A stretch of 64,000 nucleotides of DNA from Gonatopus flavifemur (lineage: Eukaryota; Arthropoda; Insecta; Hymenoptera; Dryinidae). Position numbers and translations under genes: made by a program. Below are positions 1 through 12,865 of the stretch, one piece after another. The notes under the pieces were generated by a model. It worked only from the letters and a program-made list of their open reading frames with translations, was not told the DNA's origin and ran no database searches. Position 1 is the stretch's first letter, and every line of letters begins with the position of its first letter. Location of the stretch: contig JAFFJZ010000009.1 of assembly GCA_018340375.1 (NCBI GenBank), positions 14,834,501 to 14,898,500 of the forward strand, written 5' to 3'.

Positions 1-316
1 GGGTACCCAATTTGAGGAGAATCCGATGATTTTTGAAATTTTCGTCCGCCATATTGGATTCGCCATTTTGATTTGGAACTCAAATAGCAGATTCGTAATC
101 AGCGACCCCAAAAACCCCTGATCACCAAGTTTGAAGAAAATCCGATGGTTTCTTTCAATTTTCGTCCGCCATATTGGATCCGCCTTTTTGAATTTTGAAA
201 TTCTGACAACGGATTCGTAATCAGTGACCCCATAAACTTCCCGAGTACGAAGTCGCAAGCGAATTTGAGAGCCCCTTATAATTTTGTCCAGCTTTTTGGC
301 ATTTGACCCCACTGTG
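1..316 (-). mobile_element. Transib left end, partial (runs off window start)
   Basis: Read on the minus strand this begins CACAGTGGGGTCAAATGCC at 316 and matches the left ends of the Transib copies at 20262 and 55934. It then runs into about three units of the same ~121-bp subterminal repeat (key block GGCGGATCCAATATGG). The transposon body lies outside the window. The terminus abuts LINE sequence at 317, so 317-321 (CAGAG) would be one copy of a 5-bp target duplication; the other copy is not visible. What is seen: the terminus, the repeat units and the sharp junction. What is known: Transib elements end in CACWRTG and duplicate 5 bp. Confidence 0.9.
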
Positions 317-1390
317 CAGAGGTTTTGTGGATTTACAAAAAGCATTCGATAATGTTGATTGGGAGAAAATGTTCACGATTTTGAAAAAGGTAGGAATTAA
401 TTTCAAGGATAGGAGAATAATATATGAATTATATAAGAATGGGACCGCAATAATAGAAATAGAGGGTCCAAAAGAAGAAGCACAAATTAAAAGAGGCGTG
501 AGACAAGGATGCTCACTATCACCATTGATTCTCAATTTGTACATAGAAGAAGCGATTAACGAATTGAAGGAGTGATCGCAATTGGAATCAAAAATTCAAG
601 GAGAAAATTTAAGCATGTTGAGATTTGTGGATGACATAGCCGAGTTAGAAAATAATCTCCACACTATGAAAACAATATTACTAGAAAACTGTTGTATGGA
701 TATAAATGAGGACATAACAAAATCCATGGTTTGTACAACAGCGAAGAGATCAGGAAGAACGAAAATCAAAATGGATGCAGAGACAATTCAGCAAGTCAAA
801 GGATTCAAATATCTAGAAAGCATAATTACAGAAACTGGTAAAAGCGAAAGAGATATAAGAGCAAGAATAGCACGAAGGAAACAGGCTTTCCACCAGAAGA
901 GACAGTTACTGTGTTTGAAGAATATTAGCTTAGCAGTAAGGAAGGAATTCTTGAAGAATTACGTTTGGAGCACAGCATTATATGATTGTGAAACTTGGAC
1001 AATTGGAAAAACGGAACAACGAAGACTTGAAGCTTTTGAAATGTGGTGTTATAGGAGGATGCTTAGAATAAAGTGGATAGAGAAAGTAAAAAATGAAGAA
1101 GTACTTGAGAAGGTAAATGAAAAGAGAAGTCTTTTGAGACATGTCGTGAACAGAAGAAGTAATCTGATAGGACACACTTTTTTTTTTAGGCATGATAGCT
1201 TATTGAAAACAATATTGGAGGGAAAAATGAATGATAAAACTCGAAGAGGTAGACCTAGATTAAGTTATATGAAACAAATTATACAAGATAAGGGTTGTCG
1301 TAGATATGTAGAAATAAAGCGTCTAGCGGATAATAGAATAGAATTTCATGAGACCAGTCATAAGACTGATTACTTCATGATGATGATGAT
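317..1390 (+). pseudogene. RTE-like LINE, 3' half of reverse transcriptase
   Basis: Non-LTR retrotransposon fragment. The frame opens inside the RT domain (FVDLQKAFDNVDW) and continues through RQGCSLSP and the catalytic region. The usual FADD box reads RFVDDIA. Further on come the YDCETWTI and RRGRPR blocks typical of RTE/CFDP2-like elements. A TGA at 573-575 interrupts the frame, which otherwise resumes in phase. The 3' end is the characteristic short tail with (GATGAT)n at about 1376-1390; the open frame beyond it (to 1571) is not LINE. The first codons continue exactly where the LINE fragment at 24877-25860 (minus) stops, so both halves probably come from one copy. Inactive: 5' half absent, stop codon, altered active site. 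Confidence 0.85.
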
Positions 1391-1641
1391 CAAAAATATA
1401 CACATCTTGCAGAAATTTGGAGTAATTGGAGCAAGAATCATTTCCAGCATTATTTCAATATTACTTGGAATGAATTTTGACATGATTCGCAGAACCAAAG
1501 ATATTCGGAAATGTGGAATAAAATTGTTCAGATTTCATAGAATTGCGAGAACATTTTCAAGTTTTCGATGACTTTGAGATGTACACGAATCATAGGAATT
1601 CGATTCAAAACACGAGAACTATATAACACCTGAACGTACAG
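1391..1641. other. No recognised feature
   Basis: AT-rich sequence between the LINE tail and the CCCTGG array. I see no gene or repeat boundary here. Confidence 0.5.
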
Positions 1642-4600
1642 CCCTGGTTAAACAATCCGATTGAATCCGATAAAAAAACATTTCATCGGAATGGATTGAG
1701 TTTCTGCATCGGAAATTTCCCATTGATACTAATAAAATAATTTTTAACTGGATTCAATCGGCATTTTCCCTGGTGAAAAAATCCGATTGAATCCGATAAA
1801 AAAACTTATCGGTATGAATTGATTCCTGCATCGCGATTTTCTTATTGAATTTTATTGGTTGTTAACCCAACCAACGAACGGTTTATATACATTATATACG
1901 CGCATTTTATATCTATTAAACAAACACATATATCATTTATTCAATCATTGCGTATGACAAATTATTGCTGAAATAAATTCAAACGATCATTTATGTGTTA
2001 TTAACATGTTGATCACCCATCCACCTTGTACCGCAGTTGTCGTTGCTGAACCTAGAAGATCGATCTGGAACACCCGCTCGCTCGATGCCGTGGTTCGCTT
2101 CCTATCAATGTGAATTAAATGACTGTCTTATGTCAAGGATGGGTGTCCTATAGTAATAAGATTCAATTGGTAATAGTCCATTTGACATATGAGGGATTGT
2201 ATCGGTCTTAATGAGAGCATGGGAGTTCATTAATAATAAGAATTCCAATTGATACCAAGAAAATATTTTCCAATTGGATTCAATCGGTATTTTATGATGG
2301 ATGAAAAATTCCGATTGATATCAATACAACATTTTTCAATTGGATTCAATCGCTATTTCATCAATTATGAAAATCCTAATTGATACGAGTCAAATATTTT
2401 CCAATGGGATCCAATAGGTATTTTATCAATAATAAGAATTCCGATTGATATCAATGAAATATTGTGTAATTGCATTCACTTGGTATTTTATGATCAATGA
2501 AAATTCCGATTGACGCAAATACAATAATTTTCAATGGATTGAATCGGTATGTTATTAATTATGAAGATTCTAATTGATACCAGTCAAATATTTTCCAATG
2601 GGATCCAATTGATATTTTATCAATAATAATTATTCCGATTGATATTAATGAAATATTGTGTAATTGCATTCACTTGGTATTTTATGACCAATGAAAATTC
2701 CGATTGATGCCAATACAATATTTTCCAATTGGATTCAATCGGTATGTTATTAGTCATGAAGATTCTAATTGATACCAGTCAAATATTTTTCAATGGCATC
2801 CAATAGGTATTTTATCAATAATAAAAATTCCAATTCGTACGGACACAATATTTTTCAATTTGATTCAATCGGCATTTTAATAATCATTACAATTATACTT
2901 GGTATCAGTGACATATTTTCCAATGGGATCCAATGGATCTTCCATCACTGATAAAAATTCCGATTGATACCAATGAAATATTTTCTAATTGGATTCTCTT
3001 GGTATCCTATGATTATAGTTTCCTATTCCAGAAACTTTCCCATTAGTTCCAATACATCGAGGTCACCAGGGATTCCGATAAAAACCAATGATCTGATGCA
3101 ATGGAAGAAATTTCAAAACTGAATCGGTTATTGCCGGTACATACCTATAGGACTTTAGGATCTGTAAACTTGCCTATTATTTCCAATAAATTTGAATGTT
3201 GGAATAATCCAATTAAAACCCATTGATCAATGAAATCGATACATCCTTAAATGCAGTCAGAAATCTCCCATTAGGAACCCATTCATCATTCAATTTCACA
3301 AATTTTCCCATTAGTTCCAATAGATTGAAATTGTGGAAACTTCCGATGAAAACCGTTTGCCTGATGGAATGGAGAAAATTTCAATCATCCAATCAGATAT
3401 CTCTTATACAGACCAATAGATTATGTAAAGTCTGATTAATTCCCATAAAATTCAGATTTTTTAATTGGTGAATCCCCGATTGAAACCTATAGAAAAGAGA
3501 TTCCGATAAACTCTTATTGATTTTGAATCGGGGATTGAACTGTTCCGATTGATCCTATGCAGTCCGATTAATTCTGAATCGGTTTCTATCGGATCTTATC
3601 GGATTTTTTAACCAGGGCTAATGCGGTGGAATAAAGTCTAAAATTGAATTGGACATTCCTCATTCAATGCTATTGAATATTCAATCCCGTAAATATTCCT
3701 TTTATTTCCCATAAATTGCACTGAAAAAAAATTTCATCGAAAATCAATTATATTTTGTTGTTAGGGTAACTGAATATCATAGTCAAGTCAACGAATATAC
3801 GGCCAGATTGACACCATGATGGTTGATTCAACTGCATGTAGTTGAGTCAACGGTGCATGTAGTTGAGGCAACAGTCAGATTCAGTTGGATATATCCAATC
3901 GTATTCCACTGTTGAATCAACTATATCACCGTTGTCTGTACCCACCTTTTTTCAGTGTGGGATGATCGAATAATCCAATTGAAACCTATTGACCAATAAA
4001 ATAAACAAACTCACATCGAATTGGATATTCTGGATAGAAACCCAGTAAGTCTTGAATTTTGTACAATTTTCCCATTGGTTCCGATAGACCGAAATCACCG
4101 AAAATTCTGATAAAAACCGATGATTTAATCCGCTGAAAGGAATTCTGAATTCGAATGGGATATTTCTAATTCAATCCTATTCAATTTTCAGATCCGTAAA
4201 TGGTGCTATTATTCCCCATGAATCCGGATAGTGGAATAATCCGATTAAAACCTACAGACCGATCAAATCTGTACGAACTCTAATCGAATTGAACATTCTC
4301 CGTAAAAACCGAATGAATTTCTCATTATGTAACATTTACGATCGGTTCCAATAGCTTTAGGTCATGGAAATTTCCGATAAAAACCATTTGCCTCATGAAA
4401 TGGAGAAATTTTCAAACTCTCAATCAGATATCTCTCATACAAACCGATTGATCACTGAAAGTCATATTAATTCCAATAAAACAAATATTCTTCTATCGAT
4501 AAATCCTCGATTCAATACTATATATACCACGTTCCAATTAATTCCTATTCATCTTGAATCGGTAGTTGAGCCTCTCCGATTGACCCTATTCATTCCGATT

Positions 4601-4648
4601 AATTTGGAATCGGTTTTTATCGGTTTCTATTGGACCTTTTAACCAGGG
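1642..4648. mobile_element. CCCTGG-ended array element A (with internal termini)
   Basis: Starts CCCTGGTTAAACAATCCGAT and ends ...CTTTTAACCAGGG at 4648. Further termini of the same type lie inside: a left-type CCCTGGTGAAAAAATCCGAT at 1767 and a right-type GGATTTTTTAACCAGGG ending at 3617, so two related units may be nested. The interior is a degenerate array of ATTCCGATTGATACCAAT and GGATTCAATCGGTATTTTAT motifs in both orientations, spaced mostly 60-180 bp. The array motif equals the inner half of the terminus. Non-coding, no transposase. Part of a family with the entries at 16216, 28319, 30375, 38937 and 54036. Target duplication unclear: possibly AG either side of 1642/4648. Confidence 0.7.
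3719..3957. mobile_element. MITE with CACTGAAAAAA ends inside array A
   Basis: 239-bp non-coding element with inverted ends CACTGAAAAAAA / TTTTTTCAGTG. Its interior holds repeats of GTTGAGTCAAC/GTAGTTGAGTCAACGG type. It is flanked by TG on both sides (..AAATTG | element | TGGGATG), consistent with a 2-bp target duplication. The ends resemble the MITEs at 50486 and 52595. Confidence 0.7.
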
Positions 4649-4849
4649 AGAACAAATGATTCTTTTCGTTCTTGTAAAGTGGCTTTCTTAACATCTGATG
4701 ATTCTCCAGGATTTTCTTTTTTTCTCTTTTGACCGGTACGTTCCGGTAGAATTAAGGAGTGCAGTAAATAAAAAATTACCGAAGTTTGTTGCGCTAAGAG
4801 TATATAAGAAAATCAACCATTGTTAACTACTGTTAAGAATCTGTGTATA

Positions 4850-5099
4850 CCAGGGGGGTGCAACTCACCTAATCACTTTCAGATGTTTCGCGAAACGTTT
4901 TGTCACCACAGTAAACTTCACTTGAAGTCCGTGAACGGCGCTGTCTGTAGCTAAGTCAAAACCACGTGATGTTTTTTTTTGTACACTACCCACGTGACTT
5001 TTTCTGATAGTACAATCAGCGTCTCCTGCGGACAGTTTGGGAAATATCGAATGGTGACGAAACGTTACGTATAGTTTTTATCGAGTTGCACCCCCCTGG
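4850..5099. mobile_element. MITE with CCAGGGGGGTGCAACTC inverted ends
   Basis: 250-bp palindromic element: CCAGGGGGGTGCAACTC at the left, its reverse complement at the right end. It is flanked on both sides by TGTATA, a likely 6-bp target duplication (the last two bases would also fit TA). Inner arms continue imperfectly (CGAAACGTT near both sides). Non-coding. Confidence 0.8.
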
Positions 5100-5404
5100 T
5101 GTATACTCACGATTTAGAATGTTAAACAGCAAATATATCAAAGTATCCACCTGTATCTAATTGCGGTAGCAAATGTACATATGCTTTATCGTTAGTCCTT
5201 TTGATATTCCCACAGTGCTGCAATCTGAATATTGAATGGGATTTGACAATATCCCAATTATCTCAGAACATTGTTCCTTTTTCAGGGTATAACTGATTAG
5301 AACCATATTCAATCTGTAATTCAACAGTATGAAAGAGTTTAATAAATTATATAACATTCGAAGTTTTGATTCTTATTACCAGGTGGATTCCTTCCTGTGA
5401 ATGG
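5100..5404. other. No recognised feature
   Basis: AT-rich sequence between two repeats. A short open frame on the minus strand (5157-5357) resembles nothing known and is not supported as a gene. Confidence 0.4.
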
Positions 5405-7160
5405 AAACCCAAAAATTGTTTGTAATGATGACAATCATATCATGCGCATGAATCGAAACGAAGATGTTTTCATCGATCAATGAAAGCAATCGATGCGTGT
5501 ATGCCGCTGATGCAACGAACAAACACGTACGGATTCATGTCTCTAATAATCACAACCCCTCACTCAGAGTATAGATTAGGAGAAACGAGATGAACTTTTT
5601 CATGGTGTGCGGTCGGAAGGTCCCAGTTTTTTGCCCCTGAACAAAATATCCTAGGAAAATGATTCAGAGCCAAAATATCCCAGTACACTTCGTTCCTTGG
5701 CATAAAGATTCCCGTCGGAATGATCCGTGGTATTTTTATCCCCGAGCCAGAATATTCCGCTGCAGATGAGTGTTTTATGTTGTTAGAAAAGTTCTGGAGT
5801 TTGGAACGAAATTCTGTGTGAGGTGTGATATTTTTATCTCGAATGTAATGCTGATTCCTAAGTTTAATGTTGGTGATGGAGTTTCACATGTTCTTACTGA
5901 TGTGTAATTGTCGGTTCAATGTCACTAGTCTGTTATTGTAGTGCGGAAGAGAGTTCTTAACGTGGAGAATAAAGTTTTGTACATTATGAATTATGTTTTT
6001 GAATTCAATATTTTATTTTGAAGTCTGTTTAATGAATTGATTGTGTAAAAGAGCTTCTTTTTTGTTTGCATCGTAATTAGAATTGTTGTGTATGAATGTT
6101 ATAAAATTTTGATCGATGCTGTGTACACATTTTATGATTGAAGTCGGTACCATCAAATCTCGTATGCCTGTAATTCATTGCTGTTCGCTTTGTGTGTGTA
6201 ATCTTTGTTTTGGATATTCTCTTCAATAGATTTGTTCAGTGTTTATAGGTGAGTTGAGATGTGTGTTTGTGTGAGTATGTGTTCGCTTCGATGTTTGTGT
6301 GTGATTGTGTGTTAGTGGATAAATTGTATTATCAAGGTTGAATTCAAGACGGTCTGTAGGATGTTTAATTCGGTGAGTGTTTGGTGCGTGTAATGTAATT
6401 GTAGAAGAAAGTCGTCTTAAGATGCCGTCGTAATTGTAGAAGAAGTCGTCTCATTGTGTTGGGGTATTTTTGTGCGGGATGTTTAGTGTTTGGTACATTC
6501 CCGCGGGGGATATTAGTGGTTGGGATATTTCCGCGGAGGATATTAGTGGTTGGGATATTTTTGCGGGGAGATTTTGATCTGATATTGAGTAACCGAGAGC
6601 CCTTTTTATACCTTGAAACGTGTCAAATTATATTCCTTCTTGTATCGAGTGAGCCAATGATTGCATTGGATTCACACTCACAAACGACGACAGAAAACGG
6701 ACACATTTCAAAATTCGAAAATTAAAGTTCGCATGAACTATACGGGAAGAATCTGGAAAAATAAACTACCATGGCCAGGAGTCGAATCTGGAACTACCCA
6801 TAGGTACTGGGGTGCGTTAACTAATTACGCCACCATGACTCCGACAGCCTGGTTTTTCAAGATTCTATTTTAGACTATGGGATGTTGAATTGAGAATATT
6901 ACGAGACCACAGTGCCATCTGTGATCTGTAATTGAAGGGAACCCTTTAGAAGTGACAGAGGGTGGGTCACTATTATCATACCACCCCGTTCCGTCTAATC
7001 TATACTCTGAATGAGGAGTTGTGATTATCAGAGATATGAACCCGTACGTGTTTATTCGTTGCATCAACGACATACACGCATCGATTGTTTTCATTGATCG
7101 ATGTGAATATCTTCGTTTCGATTCATGCGCACGATATGGTTGTTATCATTGGATTTGTCT
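5405..7160. mobile_element. Long inverted-repeat element, ~1.75 kb
   Basis: About 170 bp at 5420-5592 recurs as an imperfect inverted copy at 6990-7145 (for example GCATGAATCGAAACGAAGAT versus its complement near 7120). Inside, 5636-5757 and 6464-6575 are a second, inner inverted pair made of AAATATCCC motifs, and 6230-6330 is GT-rich. No transposase is visible, so this is either a non-autonomous long-TIR element or a foldback structure. Similar AAAATATCCC motifs recur near 45430-45530. Confidence 0.6.
6765..6850 (-). repeat. tRNA-derived SINE head or decayed tRNA
   Basis: On the minus strand, GGCGTAATTAGTTAACGC (A-box like) is followed about 40 bp later by AGATTCGACTCC (B-box like), the layout of a tRNA promoter. 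The acceptor stem does not pair convincingly, so this is a SINE head or tRNA relic rather than a functional tRNA. Confidence 0.4.
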
Positions 7161-7229
7161 CTCGTATCGAATTTATCATTGGTATGATAATATTGTTCGT
7201 AATAATTCGCTATGGGAGTTGTTTCTCTC

Positions 7230-7520
7230 ACAAGTATATTCCCAGATAACATTGCCTGCGCGCAAAACTTGAGACCGTTATGCACGCGGAAATTTGCGTG
7301 TGATTTGCGTGCAACTCACATACAACATCCATACTGCTGCTCGCAAATCGCGCGCAATAATCTGGTGCATATCTTGTGTAAATTCTCCACGAATTCACGC
7401 TCACATCGCTTGCAAAAGCCTGTGGATTGAGGTTGATTTTCTGAGAGTGAAATGATTGGATACTACGTGAAGATTTTGCGCGCAAGTTGCGTGCAATTTA
7501 GAGAAACTTGTTGAGTGAAA
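7230..7520. repeat. GCGCGCAA / TTGCGTGCAA repeat block
   Basis: Local GC-rich block in AT-rich surroundings, with GCGCGCAA, TTGCGTGCAA and GCTCGCAAATCGCGCGCAA in both orientations. It starts with TTCCCAGATAACATTGC, close to the CCCAGACARCA ends of the element at 48039-49211. Probably a diverged non-autonomous element; its right end is not recognisable. Confidence 0.4.
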
Positions 7521-9839
7521 AATATATGTATATACCGGAGTATATTCAAATATACTTCTAGAATGCAGTTGTTGAAATAATTGATAAAAGAACAAGCGAA
7601 AACAAAATAAAGTACGGTTGCAAATGATTCACATGCATATAGTGAGAAGAAAGATATGTTGAATCAAATAAGATTTGTTTATAGTGAATAAATGGTATAG
7701 TTGGATACAGCGGGAGAAATATTTATTAGTATTTATTCCATCACGTAGTTGATGAATACATCACATATTTCTCTGAGTCAACTTCATATCGATTATGATT
7801 TAATAATCAGAATTTGATAAGAAATCATATTCATTCGAATCAATGTCGATTAATTTGAGTCGCATGAATGATTTGGTTATGGTTAATAAATATCAATTTC
7901 TTAATATGAACACAATGTTTGTTTATAATAAATAAGTCTTATTTGCATGAAAACTGTTACAAATGTTCAACCAAATCTATCAATTTGTCATAAGAAAACC
8001 TTTTTCCCAGTGTAATGGAGATTTGAAATTGATTTTTTGTTGTAGAAGAGAATTTCTTATCGATTGTTCGAAAAAGAATTATTGTTTGAACAACTTATCG
8101 ACAAAAAAAGAGCGACAAAGGAATCACAATGTCTTACTATTTTCTTTCCTGATTTTTTTTATGAAAAGTAATGAATTATTCAAAAAATGAAGTTCGTCGG
8201 TGATCAGTCCTCTTAGAAGGATCACTAATGAATCATGAAAAAAGAATTCTTTCTGAATTCCCTTAGAACTCTGAAATTTGAAGAACATTAAAAACTCTTG
8301 GGACAAAATCCGATTTGAATTCTTCGAGAATTCGATTTATAGGACATTCACGAAGTTTAAATGAGTCCAAAAAGAGTCCTTTTCTAGAATCGATTAGTAA
8401 TTCTTTTATGTACTCTGATGAATTGATCCAAATTCACAAATATTATAGGGGAGAGTCTTACGGCACCGACACTTTCTGATTCTCGCTGAATAATAGAAGG
8501 GAATAATGTAAGGATGTGTACTCCAAAAGGTTTTGGTAAAATCAAACATAGTTCGAGTATGACGTTTTCCAATTCTTATTGTAACAGTTACACGACGTTG
8601 AAATTGTTTATCGGTCTTCACATTCGTTTCATGACAAGATGTCACAAGTTCTCTCGTCTTGAAAAAAGAAGAACTCAATAAATTTGTACAAAATTGTTAC
8701 AAAATTAAGATACTTCAACAAAATTTTGAAAACTACATTTCTTCGTTTTTTCAACAGAAAATTGAAAATAATAGGTGATATATTAACTGAAATGCTAAAA
8801 AAAACAACAATGATGAAATGTAAAAAGTGACTTGTGACGTTTCAGCTTTTTTAAAATCTGTGAAATAACAAAACTTGTTATTTACATTTCATCATGTCAT
8901 AGACAATATGTTAAATTAAAGGGCTTATTTTTACTGACTGGTTTTTCTCTAGAAATTTGCCTCTTTTCATCTTCGAAATGATGTTGAAAAATGTGTTGAA
9001 TTCAAAAATGTGAAACGCAGTGTTCTTCAAATATCTGAATTAGTCGAGAAATTAAAAATCTTCGTACCATAAAGACCTCGTCAAGAGAGCACAGAGTCCG
9101 TAAAGAATTTTGTCATAACTTCATTTGAATTCTCAAGTTTTCAAACCCATCTTGAAATTTTTTATTGCAAACTATTGAAGGAATGAATAGTTGTTCATGA
9201 GTGCTTCGAGTCGATAATTTACTATTGTCTGTATAGTTTTGAATCGGTGATTCACCATTGATCTATGGTTTTCTATAGAATTTAAGGGAAACGTAAATGA
9301 TTTTATCTTGAGATTTCTATAGGAAAAGTATTAATTATTTGGAAAAAAATATCACGGTATCCTTTTGAATGACTGGTATTCCTTATAAAGTAATTTTACG
9401 ATAAAACCAGAATCATTTCTCTCAAATCCTATAGATTACGATAAAAACCGATTGAGTTATATCGTAAATTCATGATACAGCATCGTAAATTTCCGTTTCG
9501 GAAATCGCATTGGAACCAATAGGAAGAATGTTATCGTTTCCTATGGGAAATTTCTGTCAGGAGAGGTAACAGTGCAAGAGTAAATACTCATCATACGAAG
9601 AGAATTGGAACTCGAAAATATAATAATTCTTATGAAATTAATATAAAATTAATAAAAAATAATATAAAAATTCTGGTAAAATGAATATTTCGATTCCCAT
9701 TAGTCAGAGAGTGGGAATTCTTCATACATGAAGATGTAAAATTACATATAGCATCGTACCCTGAACATGTGCTATAAATGCGCACAATCGGGACGATTTC
9801 AAATATATGTAAGCCTTTTTGGGCCGCCTGATCAGCGTT
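7521..9839. other. Intergenic, degenerate repeats only
   Basis: No coding signal. 8190-8340 has AGAATTCTTTCTGAATTC-type palindromic motifs like those in the element at 48039-49211. 9220-9560 holds scattered AAAACCGATTGA / CCTATAGATTACG motifs resembling array A at 1642-4648, probably an old relative. The rest is AT-rich with nothing recognised. Confidence 0.4.
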
Positions 9840-9935
9840 GTCGGTTTAGCTGCGATCGTTAAGGCATAGGTTAGGTAGGTTTAGGAATGAGATGGGTAGG
9901 TTTCTGACAGGGTTCGATACCCGTTGGAGGAAGGA
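9840..9935 (+). repeat. tRNA-derived SINE head
   Basis: TTTAGCTGCGATCGTTAAGGC (A-box like) followed by TAGGTTAGGTAGGTTTAGG and then GGGTTCGATACCC (B-box). The spacer carries TAGG repeats, as in the heads at 40855 and 49212. A SINE head or tRNA pseudogene, not a folding tRNA. Confidence 0.5.
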
Positions 9936-10045
9936 TTTGATATTTAACTCCTGAATGTGTGTTAAGTTCAGTTTGAAAATTATTTTTTTCAGATTTCGAA
10001 CAAATTTTTTTTTTGTATTTCCAAGTATGAATTGTTGAGAAGAAT

Positions 10046-10274
10046 GCCTTAAGGGCATTCATCAGAGGCGAAGTTACTAGATTTCTCCCCCCAGTTTTCT
10101 CAACGATTAATGAATATAATCGATTTTAATGAGCAGGTGCATCTTCTTAGCATATCAAAGAAAGTGCAGCTACTCTTTATTTTTCATTTTATTTGTTTGT
10201 TTCTGAGAAAACTGGGGGGGGGGGCGATTTTGGAATCTAGTAACTTTTTGGGAAGGCAGTGAATGCCGTTAATG
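10046..10274. mobile_element. MITE, ~230 bp
   Basis: Palindromic element. Left arm GGGCATTCAT..GAAGTTACTAGATTTC..CCCCCCAGTTTTCTCA is mirrored at 10198-10274 by TGAGAAAACTGGGGGG..GAATCTAGTAACTT..GTGAATGCC. Loop about 90 bp, non-coding. Confidence 0.75.
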
Positions 10275-12090
10275 GGTTAATATAGTTTTCATATAATCAT
10301 ACCAGTCCCATAATTTTGCGCTTGCTAAAACCCCCATCCCCTCAATAAGTTAGAAACTGTTGAAATAAGTTGATATTTCTTCGGATGGAAAGAGCTTTCC
10401 GGTACCCTCAGCAAACGTTCCCAACCTCTCCGATGGTATTCTGCCAACAGAAGACATCCACGTTGTGAATTGCGGTATTTATCAAAAGTTAAAGGGCCTC
10501 GTACATCACCTGAATAGTGAAAAATTTTGCACGATGTTTTTAACAAAACCGCACAATAATTTCACAATTTCTCATGAGTAATGCGTAATCACAGTCGGAG
10601 ATTGCGCATTGATGATAAAAACTGTTCGACTTAGTTTGTCATGTTGTTCAAAACTCAGAACAAATTTTTTGGTATTGAGTGCCCTTAAACAGATATGATG
10701 GTATTGTTTTTCCAAATATGAAAAGAGCACCTTACATAAGTTTTTCTAATTCATCATATCCATTTTGAGGAAGACTGGTCAATGCCGTATCGATTTCGTT
10801 TTGAATGGTTATGCGAACCAATAACTTAGGCGCAGTTTCATTCAAGAAATTGGTAATAAAATGGTAGGATCTTGTAATTATTTTGCCGTCGCTATATTTC
10901 CTAAGTATCTTTTCCACTCCGTAAGTAATACAATTCAAACACATCAGTTTGATATACAGTTCATAGTGAAGGGTATCATTTGAAAAATAATAAAAACCAT
11001 AAAACCCACGTTTTCTTCAACTTCTCTCCGCATACCTTTCGCACTCGTACTTTGTTTGAATCCAGTCTGATCACCTGTTTTGTTCTCATTGAATATCTGT
11101 TACATGATGAATAATAATGATTGAAAAAAACGAGCGTGTAAACAGCTTGTTTTAGAATCTTGCAATATCGCAAAAGTGAGAAATTACTATTCAAATGATA
11201 ATGCTCCCTTCCTTAGAACTTGGAAGATTAACCTTCTGAATTATGTAATATTTAAACTACATCAATATTAGGATCAATGTTTGTTGCAGCTGATTGAATT
11301 GATGAGGGTAACAATAAATTTGTGTTTTTTCCGTCATACTATCCAACGGTTCAATATGAAATACTTGATTCAATGAATCGAAGGAGGCTTTCTGAGAAGT
11401 CAACACATCATCCAACTCATTGAGTACTGGGAGCACGAGATCTAGAGATTTCTGAATGAAAAAAAATACAGGAATATGTGAACGGCGATTATCAAATGAA
11501 ATTTATGAACTTTTTTCTCACGATAGGAGAATTTTTCTGATAGTACTGAATCCATAATTCCATGCTACGAAGAAAGATTTAATTATTTCGCAAAAAAACA
11601 ATTCTCACATTTGATGAGATTTTCGGCTGCAGATCGGTGTCGAGATTTTCCATATTCGACTGCTATCCATCTGCGATGACAGTACACTCAAATTCAGAAC
11701 AAGATCAACGTTGAAAATACGAGATGATTAATCAGGCAATTATTCATTTGAAATCGTCAGAGTTACTAGTTGTTACTAAAAGCTACAATGGAATTCTCAA
11801 CATACGAACGAGTTAACATCAAAATTCTTCAAGATGATTTTGATCATTCACATGTAACTCTTTCTTAATAACGTAGAGATAAATATTTTTAAAATTTCGG
11901 GCAATATAAATTTGGTGTATTGAATTATTTTCATGATTTCAGTTTATAATTTTTGAATTGAATCAGATTGAAAAAGTATTAGTATTAAACTCAATATATT
12001 AAATTGTAATACCAAATCAACTTGATAACTTGAACTGAAACTTAAGAAAACTCCAGTAAAAAGAAGCATAATTGAGGGTCGAAATGCAAG
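10275..12090. other. Unrecognised AT-rich sequence
   Basis: About 1.8 kb without a supported gene. Short open frames (for example 10732-10944 minus) have no recognisable domain. 11950-12090 leads into the outer inverted arm. Confidence 0.4.
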
Positions 12091-12865
12091 AACCGACGAT
12101 ACGCTCGAGAAGTGATAGAAGTATTGTCCAAGCCATGACGTCACACGTCGAAATCAAAAGTTGAAATTTCGGAAATTGTAAAATACTGGGTGATAGGTAT
12201 TGAAAAATCAATCCGAGTTTCCGTTTACGATTTTTTTGTATGGTCTATAGTTTTCGAGAAAAAAAATGAAAACTACCTATTATTTCACACCAAAAATCGA
12301 TGTTTTTGAACATTAACCTCATTCTCACCCGGCCATTTTTCAATATATCGAAATAAATCTCATGATCTCTGATTTGTGAGGCTTTTTCGCAGATGACACT
12401 GTTGAAAAGATGTGTAAAAATGAAGTAAAAGGTACAAAAAACTTCCAGCGACAAAGTTGTTCATTAGTCTATGGACAAGCTTTATGGAAAATTTCAGATC
12501 GATTGGTCTGTTGATTTGTAGGATACAGTGATTTATTACGAACGCACAACGGAAGGTTTTCATGATTTTGCGACGTTTACCGTCTGAATATTGAAATACG
12601 TAAGAGAGACTGTATTCGTTCGATTTCTCAAGGTAGGTTTATGTTTTTTGAGTCAGACAATTCGAATATCAAACTATTTTTGCAAAATCCGTTGTCCATT
12701 TTTTTTTTATAAACAATTGCATTGTTCATAACCTTTGTATGATCAAACTATTGATTTTGGACAGAAATTGTCTTGAACGAACAAGTTTCTCGTCTTGTGA
12801 GGGAGAAGTTTTTCAAATAAACAATTCATTCGATAAGAACGACTTCATCCACAAAATATTGGTCT
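12091..12865. repeat. Outer inverted arm, left copy
   Basis: About 775 bp that recurs inverted at 19390-20261, alignable nearly end to end with small indels (for example GTATTGTCCAAGCC, GACTGTATTCGTTCGATTTC and TTCTCGTCTTGTGAGG are found on the opposite strand there). Non-coding. It also contains the uninterrupted version (near 12085-12105) of the sequence into which the Transib copy at 20262 is inserted. Probably two copies of an unclassified repeat family in opposite orientation. Confidence 0.75.

Noticed and set aside
1390..1571. C-terminal extension of the LINE protein
   Set aside because: The frame continues past the (GATGAT)n tail into unrelated sequence; the element ends at the tail.
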